Shown here piece after piece: positions 1-7,767 of a stretch of DNA of 20,743 bases (the stretch's first letter is position 1; every line of letters starts with the position of its first letter). Where the stretch lies: contig CAJVYT010000026.1 in NCBI GenBank assembly GCA_913009765.1, forward strand, positions 1 through 20,743, read 5' to 3'. The notes beneath the pieces were generated by a model. The model was not told the DNA's origin, ran no database searches, and worked only from the letters and a program-made list of their open reading frames with translations. Position numbers and translations under genes: made by a program. The stretch comes from an uncultured candidate division Zixibacteria bacterium. GTDB lineage: Bacteria; Zixibacteria; MSB-5A5; GN15; FEB-12.

Positions 1-50
1 GGCGACCACCGAGATCTACACTCTTTCCCTACACGACGCTCTTCCGATCT
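1..50 (+). other. Illumina TruSeq universal (P5) adapter, not genomic
   Basis: These bases match the 3' 50 nt of the 58-nt TruSeq universal adapter and end in the well-known CTTCCGATCT ligation end. Genomic sequence starts at 51. An open frame on the minus strand runs into it, so the last residues of the apparent protein (DRKSVV) are encoded by adapter and should be removed from any gene model. The match is from memory of the adapter sequence but is unmistakable. Confidence 0.99.
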
Positions 51-775
51 TTTTGTGATATTTTGAATGTAAGTTTTGTATGTATCACTAAACCAAACAA
101 CAACCAGCTGATAAGTGACCAGAGTTCTATCGGGTCCCATGCCCAGTATCTTCCCCAGGCAATATGAGCCCATATTGAACCAGAAACAATCATAACACCC
201 CATAGGATTAAACCGAAGATGAGAAAGTTTAAAATCATTTGAGGAAGTTTATTATACTCGGGAACTTTTGCTGCTATTTTTTCGTATGATTTGAGTTTTT
301 CTTCGCCCATCAGATATAGGATAGAAAATGATGCTCCGATTAAAAATGATGAAGCACCTGAAGTAGCAAATGATGCGTGAATAAAAAGCCAGATATTTGT
401 TAAAGCCGCTGAAAGTTCTGATGCTTTGGTTGAAAGTGATGATGCCCAACCCATCATGAGAAAAGTTATTGCAGAAACGGGAAGAATGAGCAATACAGTT
501 TTTTTATTGGCATAGAGAAGAACAATAAAAAATAAAAGAACAAACCAAATTGAAGTTATCATTGATTCAAATAGTGTAACAAAAGGTGGATGACCGGTAA
601 CGGTCCATCGGAGTATACCGAAAGTTGTAATTGATGCAAATGCTGCTAAAAGAGAATAACGAGAATATCTAAAGATATGTTCTTTTTTAAACATGAGAGC
701 TAATAGGACAATAAAAAATGTCATAGCTAAAAAAAGTGTTGTCGACCAGAAAAAGAGAGATTCGGTGGAATTCAT
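51..775 (-). CDS. ccsA: CcsA/ResC-type cytochrome c synthase subunit, 3' end cut by contig edge
   Basis: This is an integral membrane heme-handling protein of System II cytochrome c biogenesis, which with ResB moves heme out of the cytoplasm and attaches it to CXXCH cysteines. About 241 genuine residues are present, with several hydrophobic helices. The diagnostic tryptophan-rich WWD motif is at residues 208-220 (WGRYWAWDPIELW), and candidate heme-ligand histidines are at about 62, 133, 204 and 232. Family members usually continue for roughly another helix, which is missing because the insert ends at 51. The start is ATG at 775, which overlaps the resB TGA as ATGA (772-775). A longer frame to 892 lies inside resB and is rejected. 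The position directly behind a giant multiheme cytochrome suggests it serves this locus. The family call is secure; the dedicated role is inferred. Confidence 0.93.
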
Positions 776-1842
776 TTTTTCTTTGTTCCTATTACTCGAG
801 GAATGAGACCAATAGTCATTCCAATTAATGCCAACCAAAAACTTGCAAAAATTAAATTTAGATACGGGCTTTTTACAATATGGTAATAACACCAGTTTCT
901 CAATCTGGGGATTACCAGTTTGTATCCGTCATAACTAATCGTATCGTCTAATCCTATTGTTCCTTGATACAACAAATTATCGTCAATTTCAACATCTAAA
1001 TTAAATAAAGTGGAGTCAATATGATTTTGTCTTGGGGTCGCTTCAATAGTAATTTTCATATTGTAATCTTTGAGAATATAATAATCGGCATGAATTGTAT
1101 TCTCTTTTGAACGTTGAATAGCAAGCCTGATAAATCTTTTAAAAATTGTCTTGCCGGTTGAGTCTATTACAATAACTTCAGGAGAATATCCGTGTTGAAG
1201 TTCATAATGAAATTCAAGACCATTGTATACAAAAGGGTTGTTAGTAGTAACAACTACGGTAGTTTCGGGAGCATTGGGAGAATCTTGTAGAGATATTTCA
1301 GATGCGGAAGTTTTCTTATCATTAATTAAATAAGCGGGATAATATGCTATATGTTTTATTTTAAATCGCCCGTATTCTTCTGAGTAAAAAGGTCCTTGAT
1401 AAGCTCTGGTATAGTCGTCTCTGTTTTCAACTATTGACTGTCCTTCAGTTAGAGCTAAAATACCTTCAAATTTATACAAATAGTTTAAAACAACACTAAA
1501 AAGTAAAAGAACCAAGGAGAGGTGAAAAATAATTGAGCCGAGATGACGTGCTTGAATAAGTTTTCGGTCTGTTTTATAGATAAGACGAAATCTTCGTGCA
1601 TTACCAAAAAATAGGTTGACAGCGAGTAAACCTATTACGATAAAGAAAACCGGAGTTGTATATATTTGGTCTAATTTTAAATATTCAATATATTTGTAAT
1701 TATCACCGAGTTTTTTCTGCCAGTCTACAATTTGGTTTTGAGCGATGTCTTGCTGCGGGATAATAGCTGAAATGACAATAAGAGATAAAAGTAGTCCAAT
1801 TAAAACAAATGCCAGTCTTGTCGAGGCAAGATTGATTCTCAT
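772..1842 (-). CDS. resB: ResB/Ccs1-family cytochrome c biogenesis protein
   Basis: This 356-residue protein has the ResB layout. Transmembrane helices lie near residues 10-30, 62-80 and 102-124. A large extracytoplasmic beta-rich domain spans about 125-325, and a last helix is near 331-350, followed by a basic tail (TKKK). ResB partners CcsA in System II and is thought to keep the apocytochrome cysteines reduced and present them for heme ligation on the outer face of the inner membrane. ATG at 1842 has only a weak Shine-Dalgarno (GGA, 8 nt away). It starts 12 nt after the giant cytochrome stop, and its own TGA overlaps the ccsA ATG by 4 nt, so the three genes look co-transcribed and the last two translationally coupled. 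Length is near the shorter end for the family. Confidence 0.9.
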   Translation of the reverse strand: MRINLASTRLAFVLIGLLLSLIVISAIIPQQDIAQNQIVDWQKKLGDNYKYIEYLKLDQIYTTPVFFIVIGLLAVNLFFGNARRFRLIYKTDRKLIQARHLGSIIFHLSLVLLLFSVVLNYLYKFEGILALTEGQSIVENRDDYTRAYQGPFYSEEYGRFKIKHIAYYPAYLINDKKTSASEISLQDSPNAPETTVVVTTNNPFVYNGLEFHYELQHGYSPEVIVIDSTGKTIFKRFIRLAIQRSKENTIHADYYILKDYNMKITIEATPRQNHIDSTLFNLDVEIDDNLLYQGTIGLDDTISYDGYKLVIPRLRNWCYYHIVKSPYLNLIFASFWLALIGMTIGLIPRVIGTKKK

Positions 1843-1854
1843 AATAATGTCCGA

Positions 1855-4800
1855 TTAATATCCGTATCCGGAGTGAGTTCTACAAGTTTCTGTCCAGCAT
1901 TGTTTATTTACATAATCAATATTTGAAAGGTAGCCGTTACAGAATGCATCGACATCTTGTCCCGAACCTGCTGAACCGTCGCGGTCTCTGAAATTCCATA
2001 TTTTATTCTGACCGTGAACATATAGATTAGTTGTGGCAAGGGGAGCTCCACCCGACCAAGAATCTGTCGGAACACCTAAGCCGGCTGTACTTGCATAATC
2101 CCACATGTGGCAGGTAAAACATCCTTGTGAAGATCTATGAGCAGATCTTGAGGATGGGTGCTGTGAGAAACGACTGGAAGAAGATGAACCGCTCCAATAG
2201 ACGCTTGACCTATGACAGACATTACAAAGAGGAGTACCGACAGTGCTACTTGAAACAATACTGGCTACAAGCAGGTGTTCGGCATTGGAACCGTGGGGAC
2301 CTTCAGGGTCAGCAGAGTTATCAGAACGGTGACAATCAGAACAGTAATTTGAGCCGCTTGAACCCCAAGGTTCATACATAGTAGTCGAATTACAATATGG
2401 ATTCTGATTAGCAATGGTTATACCATGTGTAGATGGATAATTTGGGTTTATCTCTTCAGCAATATTTGGTGAACCTGTCGGAAGAGTTGTATAATTTGAA
2501 TGACATTTCAAACATATTTGATATTCATTTTGTGCGGGTCTGAGAACACTGTATCCGGTTGGAGCAGCAAAGACATTTGCATTATCAGTCGGAGTAGGTC
2601 GTGCTGGCCAAGAAGTTGGTTCAACACCAATAGCTCCTTTGAGGGTATTAGATACAAGTTGCGATGAACCGTCATGCGTTCCCTGAATAGATTCATGGAC
2701 ATTGTGACAATCTTCACACTCAACATGGCGAGCTGTAGTAGATAAATCTTCTAAAGGTGTATGAATACCAGAGTAATTACCTATTTGGTGAGAGTATGTA
2801 TAACTAAATTTTGATTCAATATCCAGAGCAGTATTTGTCATGCTTTTAGCACTAAAGAAGTCAAGGTTTGAACCTGCATTAGGATTAGAGGTAGTTGAGT
2901 GACATTTAAAACAGAGATTCTCTTCAAGTGGGCTGGTTGGTGAGGCTATTCCTGTTGAATCAAGAAATAAAGCAAAACTGGAACCGTGAACAGAAACTTT
3001 TATTGTAGAATTTTGATATGTTTTTAACATATCATCATTATGACATTTGGTACAGTTAGCATTAAAAACAGAACCGTCTGTCGCAAATGTTGTCGGAACA
3101 GAGTAGTTATGCCCACTGGTGGCGGCATCATATTCGGTCTTATGAATAACACCATGGGCACTTGATGCCGTGGCATTATTAAGCTGTTGTTTCCCAGGGG
3201 AAATATGAGCAGAATGACAGGCTGAACAGCTTGGGTCAGGGTCGGTGTGACAGGAAAGACAAATACCACCATTGCCGGTTGATTGATAATCGCTATTTAA
3301 TAGAACTGTATTATCACCGCTCACCGGGTCAATCGCCCAGTCAACACGTAGATTGGATCCTCTTGTACCAATACCTGTGTTTAAATCAGGTCTGAAAATA
3401 TCATGGTCAACATGACAGGTTAAACAGTTTTTTATAGTGAACATGCCGCTGGCACCGGGGGAATAATCGGCGGCATTATCAGCTAAGATATGTCGGGTTA
3501 AAAGAGAAGTGCTGTCCATAGCAGTAAAAATCTGCTCATGGCAGGAACATGCCATACCGCCGTTTGATTCACCGGCTTTAAATCCTTCAGTATGTAAATG
3601 ACACTGGGTGCAGTTGTCGCTGTCATGGTGAGAATCAGGAAGTTGAGAGCCGTCATTACGGTGATGTGCTGTTGTAGTATGGCAGACTTCGCAGACTCCG
3701 GTAGATACTCCATCGGTGGCATCTGCCATAACACCGGAAGTGGGGTCTCCGACAGTCGGGTCGGGGGTATTGTAAGGGTCGCCTATTCCAAGAGTTTTAA
3801 AAATAACTTCCATGAGACCAGAGTTAGGAGTTTGAATAGTATCATTAACAAGATATATGTTTGTAACATCATGAGATGAATGACAAACTAAACAATTTTG
3901 CCCTTGATGGTCTAATAAATTATGACAGGCGGAAGCAGTACCGCCGCAGTTGTTGGAATTATTTGTTCTTTTTAGGATATTTCCATCTCCGAGAATTGCT
4001 GCGGATGTAACAGTTAATTCATCTAAGTTGTTTGCAAAATCATCTGTTGCAGAAGCAGCAAAGTTATCTTCGACATAAAAATATAAATCATAAGTTCCTG
4101 TAGATTGTATGTCAGCCGGATTCCATAAAACCGATGCTCTGTATGTGGTACCTGAAATATGCTGTATTCGTAAGCCTTGTTCTTTATGTTTAGCAGCATT
4201 GGTAACAATAATTTCAGTAGAATTATCTGGTTCTCGTAGTTTAATTGTAACAGAAAATGCTCCGGTACCCGGATAGTCAGCATCTGAGAAATCTACGGAA
4301 ATAGTAGTGAACTCAGAACCAATTCTATTGACCGAGATAGGGGTGACAGATGTTGCACCGGAAATAACAGTCGGCAGACTATTAGTGATAGCACTATATA
4401 ATTCTAATTCATCAGAATTGTTTGCATAATCATCGGTAGAAGTGGCACTTCCGTCAGATACAGAAATATAAATATCATAAAAGCCGAGAGCTTGTAAATC
4501 AGATGGGTCCCAGGATGTTTCAACTCTATATACGCCGCTTCCTTCGTCGGTGATTGTAATACCCTGAGTACCATTTGTGGCATCGGTGGCTAATAAAATT
4601 TCAGTAGAATTGTCAGGTTCTCGTAACTTTATATTTATAGTGAAAGCATTTACACCCGGAAGGTCAGAATCTAAGAATTGAGCCCCGATAGTTGTAAGAT
4701 TAGTACCAATAGGTTCAACACCGGCAGGTGTTGCGTATGATGCATCCGATGCGATAATCGGAGGGGAATTTTCTCCACCGTTGGAAATAAGCAGTTCATC

Positions 4801-6438
4801 TAAGTTGTCGGCAAAGAAATCGGTGTCGGAAGCTGTGCCGTCTGAAATTATTGTTTGAATATCATAGTAGCCGACAGTAATATTATCAACAGGATCCCAT
4901 GAGAATGTTGCCGTAAAACTACCACCGCCGTTATCTGTAATTGTCAGTCCGTTTTGACCATCTGTGGAATTTTCAATAAGAGGAAGGATTGTTTCGTTGT
5001 ATGGGGCTCGTACTTTTATTGTTATAAGAAAACTTGTTACCGCCGGAATGTCAGCATCAGTAAACGGAATTGTAAATATTGTACTGTTGGCACCCGCTCT
5101 ATCAATTGAGGTTGGAGAAACAGATGTTGCCGAGAGTGTAATTATAGGTGCCGCATTTGTAAATACTTCATTTATTTCCAACTCATCAGGATTGCTGTTG
5201 AAATCATCAATAACAGATGCTGTTCCATCGGATACTTCAAAATAGAGGTCATATAAGCCGAGTGTCTGTATATCAGATGGGTCGTAGGTGTATGATGCAG
5301 TGTAGGAACCTCCGCTATTATCAACAACAGTTAGCCCACCGTTGCCATTGGTGAGATTATTAACAAGAATCAGTTCGGTTGTATTGTTTGGTTCTCTTAT
5401 TTTAAAAGTTATATTAAAACTATTAGCAGCAGGTTGATCTACGTCTGTAAAATTAGCAGAAATTATAGTTGTGTTGGCATTTAGTCTGTTAACAGGTGAA
5501 ACAGATACATTAGTTATTGAATTTACAAGAGTAGGTGCATCATTTTGTGGGGTGACGGTGAATGTGGCAGGGTCTTCAGACCATAAGCCAAGTGGGTCGG
5601 TGGCACGGAATGTAATAGTTTCGGCACCATTCCAATCGGAACTTGGAGCGGTGATGAATACATACCTATTTGTTAAATTTATTGATAACTCGGTGTTTCC
5701 TGTATATGTCCAAGTCAGCTCTGCATCACTGTTATCAGGGTCTGAAACATAGTTGTCGAGTGCTATAGATGTGAATGTTCCCCCTTCAGAAATTGTTTGA
5801 TTCGGTATATCAGTTACAACCGGTGGTTGATTGGAGGTAGCCGGCTGTACATCTAACACGATATTATCGAGATTTGATTGGGCAAAAGCGTTGATGTCGG
5901 TGCCGCTTTCTAAGTCCGAAACTATTTTAAGCGTATATGTACCTGATATATCAAAAAATGATGATATATCTGATGTCGTTACATTTCCGGACAGGGATGA
6001 ATTTGTTGAGGGGATAGTCAAATCAGACCAAATTTCTACTGAATCACCGGAAGGTTTTATAATTTTAACAACAATACTGTTATTGGCAGCTTGAATAGCT
6101 TCGCTCCATTTGTACCAATAGAGGCTTAGGAAAACATTATCAGTGCTGTTAATTGTTCCAATTGATTGTTCTAAAACAAAAGAAAATAATATATTACTTC
6201 CGTTACCGGTTAGACCCTGAACTGACCCGCCATTAAAACTGTTCCATGTTAACGAACCGCTTCCGCTTGACGAATTTGTCCACCCGGTAGTAATGTCTGT
6301 ATCAAAAGTGCCGTTGGTGATAACATCAGCAGCATATATATGAGTTGAGCCAATAAAAAATAGAATAATAATATAAATAATTTTATTCATATGCTTAAAA
6401 CATAAATTGGATATTAATAACATTTGGTTGATTTTCAT
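1855..6438 (-). CDS. Giant secreted multiheme cytochrome with galactose-binding-like, cadherin-like and four Ig-like domains
   Basis: The protein has 1527 residues. The start is ATG 6438, with AGAGAGAA 7 nt upstream and a promoter just beyond it. The frame is open to 6486, but that would put the start inside the promoter. A signal peptide core (about 18-36, ending IYA) precedes a CBM4/9-like beta-sandwich (about 37-198) and a cadherin-like domain with DPDNSD (about 203-302). Four Ig-like repeats of about 128 residues follow (303-811). The heme region (831 to about 1440) has 13 CXXCH motifs: CLVCH, CEVCH, CTQCH, CLTCH, CLSCH, CSACH, CTKCH, CFKCH, CEDCH, CLKCH, CSDCH, CNVCH and CFTCH. There are also two odd motifs, CX6CH (831-839) and CXCH. 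The probable role is an outer-surface or extracellular electron carrier with the hemes held on a beta-domain stalk; exact location is inferred. It is a paralogue of the 8816-12061 protein. The C-terminus (CWTETCRTH) looks like a decayed form of the terminal CX3CH of its relatives. Confidence 0.93.
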   Translation of the reverse strand: MKINQMLLISNLCFKHMNKIIYIIILFFIGSTHIYAADVITNGTFDTDITTGWTNSSSGSGSLTWNSFNGGSVQGLTGNGSNILFSFVLEQSIGTINSTDNVFLSLYWYKWSEAIQAANNSIVVKIIKPSGDSVEIWSDLTIPSTNSSLSGNVTTSDISSFFDISGTYTLKIVSDLESGTDINAFAQSNLDNIVLDVQPATSNQPPVVTDIPNQTISEGGTFTSIALDNYVSDPDNSDAELTWTYTGNTELSINLTNRYVFITAPSSDWNGAETITFRATDPLGLWSEDPATFTVTPQNDAPTLVNSITNVSVSPVNRLNANTTIISANFTDVDQPAANSFNITFKIREPNNTTELILVNNLTNGNGGLTVVDNSGGSYTASYTYDPSDIQTLGLYDLYFEVSDGTASVIDDFNSNPDELEINEVFTNAAPIITLSATSVSPTSIDRAGANSTIFTIPFTDADIPAVTSFLITIKVRAPYNETILPLIENSTDGQNGLTITDNGGGSFTATFSWDPVDNITVGYYDIQTIISDGTASDTDFFADNLDELLISNGGENSPPIIASDASYATPAGVEPIGTNLTTIGAQFLDSDLPGVNAFTINIKLREPDNSTEILLATDATNGTQGITITDEGSGVYRVETSWDPSDLQALGFYDIYISVSDGSATSTDDYANNSDELELYSAITNSLPTVISGATSVTPISVNRIGSEFTTISVDFSDADYPGTGAFSVTIKLREPDNSTEIIVTNAAKHKEQGLRIQHISGTTYRASVLWNPADIQSTGTYDLYFYVEDNFAASATDDFANNLDELTVTSAAILGDGNILKRTNNSNNCGGTASACHNLLDHQGQNCLVCHSSHDVTNIYLVNDTIQTPNSGLMEVIFKTLGIGDPYNTPDPTVGDPTSGVMADATDGVSTGVCEVCHTTTAHHRNDGSQLPDSHHDSDNCTQCHLHTEGFKAGESNGGMACSCHEQIFTAMDSTSLLTRHILADNAADYSPGASGMFTIKNCLTCHVDHDIFRPDLNTGIGTRGSNLRVDWAIDPVSGDNTVLLNSDYQSTGNGGICLSCHTDPDPSCSACHSAHISPGKQQLNNATASSAHGVIHKTEYDAATSGHNYSVPTTFATDGSVFNANCTKCHNDDMLKTYQNSTIKVSVHGSSFALFLDSTGIASPTSPLEENLCFKCHSTTSNPNAGSNLDFFSAKSMTNTALDIESKFSYTYSHQIGNYSGIHTPLEDLSTTARHVECEDCHNVHESIQGTHDGSSQLVSNTLKGAIGVEPTSWPARPTPTDNANVFAAPTGYSVLRPAQNEYQICLKCHSNYTTLPTGSPNIAEEINPNYPSTHGITIANQNPYCNSTTMYEPWGSSGSNYCSDCHRSDNSADPEGPHGSNAEHLLVASIVSSSTVGTPLCNVCHRSSVYWSGSSSSSRFSQHPSSRSAHRSSQGCFTCHMWDYASTAGLGVPTDSWSGGAPLATTNLYVHGQNKIWNFRDRDGSAGSGQDVDAFCNGYLSNIDYVNKQCWTETCRTHSGYGY
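2700..4010 (-). repeat. Duplicated heme module, copy 1 (pairs with 9526-10836)
   Basis: This block aligns without any gap, at a constant offset of 6826 nt, to the same part of the second giant cytochrome. The offset was checked near 2716, 2748, 2901, 3625 and 3948. Protein identity is roughly 85% by eye and includes nine canonical heme motifs. The DNA match is closest around 3780-3905, with only about four mismatches in about 125 nt. Sequence on the C-terminal side diverges quickly. Confidence 0.9.
4006..5532 (-). repeat. Four tandem Ig-like repeats within the giant cytochrome gene
   Basis: Four protein-level repeats of about 125-130 residues lie at about 303-425, 429-552, 558-681 and 688-811. 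Each contains a NR-x-G/A-x-N/E start, a D-D/S-x-D-x-P-G/A turn, a REP/RAP-x-N-x-T strand, a WDP/WNP-x-D motif, a G-x-YD-x-x/L-Y-x strand and a closing DEL. The DNA has diverged, so these are old domain duplications, not fresh tandem copies. Repeats 2-4 align in order with the three repeats of the 8816-12061 protein, including the GGEN linker after repeat 2. Repeat 1 is therefore the extra copy. Confidence 0.85.
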
Positions 6439-6445
6439 ACTATTG

Positions 6446-6453
6446 TTCTCTCT
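6446..6453 (-). promoter_or_regulatory. Ribosome binding site fixing the giant cytochrome start at 6438
   Basis: On the minus strand AGAGAGAA ends 7 nt before ATG 6438. The other in-frame ATGs at 6423 and 6390 have no comparable purine run, and the frame-opening ATG at 6486 lies in the promoter spacer. The choice adds about 16 residues before the hydrophobic core of the signal peptide. Confidence 0.6.
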
Positions 6454-6468
6454 AACTGCTTTGTGAAA

Positions 6469-6496
6469 AATATAACAAAATATCAATTATAGTCAA
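6469..6496 (-). promoter_or_regulatory. Candidate sigma70-like promoter for operon B (giant cytochrome-resB-ccsA)
   Basis: The minus strand reads TTGACT (-35, 6491-6496), a 16-nt spacer, then TATATT (-10, 6469-6474), each one base from consensus. Transcription would start near 6462, giving a leader of about 24 nt before ATG 6438. The spacing and leader length closely mirror the promoter of the divergent gene, which supports both calls. This is motif matching only. Confidence 0.6.
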
Positions 6497-6731
6497 GTAA
6501 AGAACTCTTTAATGATGAAGTTTCCATGACACTATCTAAATCGGTATAAATTGTAATAACTTGAATTGAGCATGCCCACTATGAATATGTGGTATAATAA
6601 GTTATGGCTTAATCATTTTTTTTGTTTGTTGGTGGATTTAATGTGCATTTTTGCTTGGTTTTAAGAAAAATCAGATATTGAGGATAAAATAGTAATTTAA
6701 TTAAGTTATGTGCTATTTTTAAAAGGAATAG

Positions 6732-6759
6732 TTGACAAATTTTATTATCTATTTATTAT
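6732..6759 (+). promoter_or_regulatory. Candidate sigma70-like promoter for the PEGA-domain gene
   Basis: Perfect -35 TTGACA (6732-6737), 16-nt spacer and TATTAT -10 (6754-6759, one mismatch). Transcription would start near 6766, about 23 nt before the GTG at 6789. The first TTG of the open frame is the -35 box itself, so translation cannot sensibly begin there. Confidence 0.6.
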
Positions 6760-6788
6760 GTATTATCATAATAAATGAAAGAATTGAT

Positions 6789-7763
6789 GTGAATTTTAAA
6801 ATATTTATACTGTTTATCCTGATTTTCATCTGTTGTCAAATATCTGCTAACAATTCAACTTTGGTGAGAATTCGTACTGATGTCGATTCTATTGAGCTTA
6901 AGATAAATGATTCTCTTTATCAGATTGACAACTATGGTAATTTCTTAACAGCTCACAATTGGTTCATTATTCCACTGACAAATGGAGAGTATCATTTTGT
7001 GCTGAGATATGATGAACAACAAATAGATACTGCAATTACTATTAGTAATCAGGAGTCTATAGTTTTAGAATTTCCTTTTTTACAGGCGGAAACAGAAAAA
7101 CCTGTTACTGAAAAAAATGAAATTAGAATTCCGGTTACATCTGTTCCTGACAGTGGATTTATTACTATAAATGGGAATACTTTGGAATTGTTGACTCCTA
7201 CAATTATTACTGTCAAAAAAGATACGTTTACTATTGAAGTGTACAAAGATGGATATGAACCTTTAGTAACAGATCTTATGATAGCAGACTTACAGCAAAA
7301 ACAGGTAATTTTTATTTTAAAAGCAATGGAGCCTGCACGTTTTAATGCCGATTCTTTAGGGCTTTCAATGGAAAAAGAAATTCCCCCTTTTGATATACGA
7401 ATTGCTGAAAGAGTCCAAAATAAATATATGGGTATGGCTGAGACATTTATTATTTTCCCTTTTGCCCAGGGGTTGATTGCGAAATTAGCACTCGATGATG
7501 ATAATCAAAAAGTTGCTGATGTCATGGTTGGAGCAGGAGCTTTTCTTACCGGGGGGGCTTATATTTTAAGTAAAATTCTCTCAAAGAGAAAACGAAATGA
7601 AATTAATGAAAAAAATATTGAAGTTGAGAAACAAAATTTAGAAATAAAAAGTAGTAATAAAGAGATAGAACTAATGGTTAGAAAAGTAAATGCTGATAGA
7701 AAAATCAAATGGGAAGATGAAAATGTTAATAAAGGGGTTGTGAAAATCTCTGATGCTCAGTAA
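6789..7763 (+). CDS. Secreted or envelope PEGA-domain protein with C-terminal membrane segment and coiled coil
   Basis: The protein has 324 residues from GTG 6789; the 57-nt upstream extension is rejected because it contains the promoter. An N-terminal signal sequence (about 3-20) is followed by two short beta-domains. The second, at about 112-178, has PEGA-like features: G-F-I-T-I-N-G, then TP, then a strand ending KDGYEP. The first, at about 25-95, looks like a diverged copy. Around 217-264 are small/hydrophobic stretches (GAGAFLTGGAYIL) that could be one or two membrane segments, followed by a Lys/Glu/Asn-rich probable coiled coil (265-315). PEGA domains are common in surface and scaffold proteins; the function here is unknown. 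It is the only plus-strand gene, sits between the two giant-cytochrome units, and its stop is 4 nt from that of the convergent lipoprotein gene. A structural or assembly helper is possible. Confidence 0.8.
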   Translation: MNFKIFILFILIFICCQISANNSTLVRIRTDVDSIELKINDSLYQIDNYGNFLTAHNWFIIPLTNGEYHFVLRYDEQQIDTAITISNQESIVLEFPFLQAETEKPVTEKNEIRIPVTSVPDSGFITINGNTLELLTPTIITVKKDTFTIEVYKDGYEPLVTDLMIADLQQKQVIFILKAMEPARFNADSLGLSMEKEIPPFDIRIAERVQNKYMGMAETFIIFPFAQGLIAKLALDDDNQKVADVMVGAGAFLTGGAYILSKILSKRKRNEINEKNIEVEKQNLEIKSSNKEIELMVRKVNADRKIKWEDENVNKGVVKISDAQ

Positions 7764-7767
7764 TTTT

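Larger units (their letters stand above)
6439..6788. other. 350-bp divergent intergenic region
   Basis: This region separates operon B (minus) from the PEGA-domain gene (plus). It holds two outward-facing promoter candidates at its edges (6469-6496 minus, 6732-6759 plus). A third candidate is an extended -10, TGGTATAAT (TATAAT at 6593-6598, plus strand), without a good -35, which would give a leader of nearly 190 nt. The central stretch 6500-6730 is AT-rich and contains no convincing ORF, RNA gene or clear long dyad that I could find. Confidence 0.7.

Noticed and set aside
776..892. Upstream extension of ccsA to an ATG at 892
   Set aside because: It lies inside resB and adds a non-hydrophobic, low-quality leader. 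The ATGA overlap at 772-775 is the usual coupled start.
3598..3879. Plus-strand ORF of 93 codons whose product resembles another plus-strand ORF at 10418-10705
   Set aside because: Both lie antisense to the duplicated heme module of the giant cytochromes. Their similarity is inherited from the sense-strand duplication, and neither has a plausible ribosome site or domain.
4006..5532. Tandem DNA repeats or a CRISPR-like array in the Ig region
   Set aside because: The repeats are protein-level, about 385 nt long and diverged in DNA. There are no short identical repeats with spacers.
6439..6486. ATG 6486 as start of the giant cytochrome
   Set aside because: It falls inside the spacer of the candidate promoter, so it would not be on the transcript. 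ATG 6438 has a Shine-Dalgarno.
6732..6788. TTG start giving a 343-residue PEGA protein
   Set aside because: The TTG is the first half of a TTGACA -35 box and the segment also contains the -10. GTG 6789 leads directly into a clean signal peptide.
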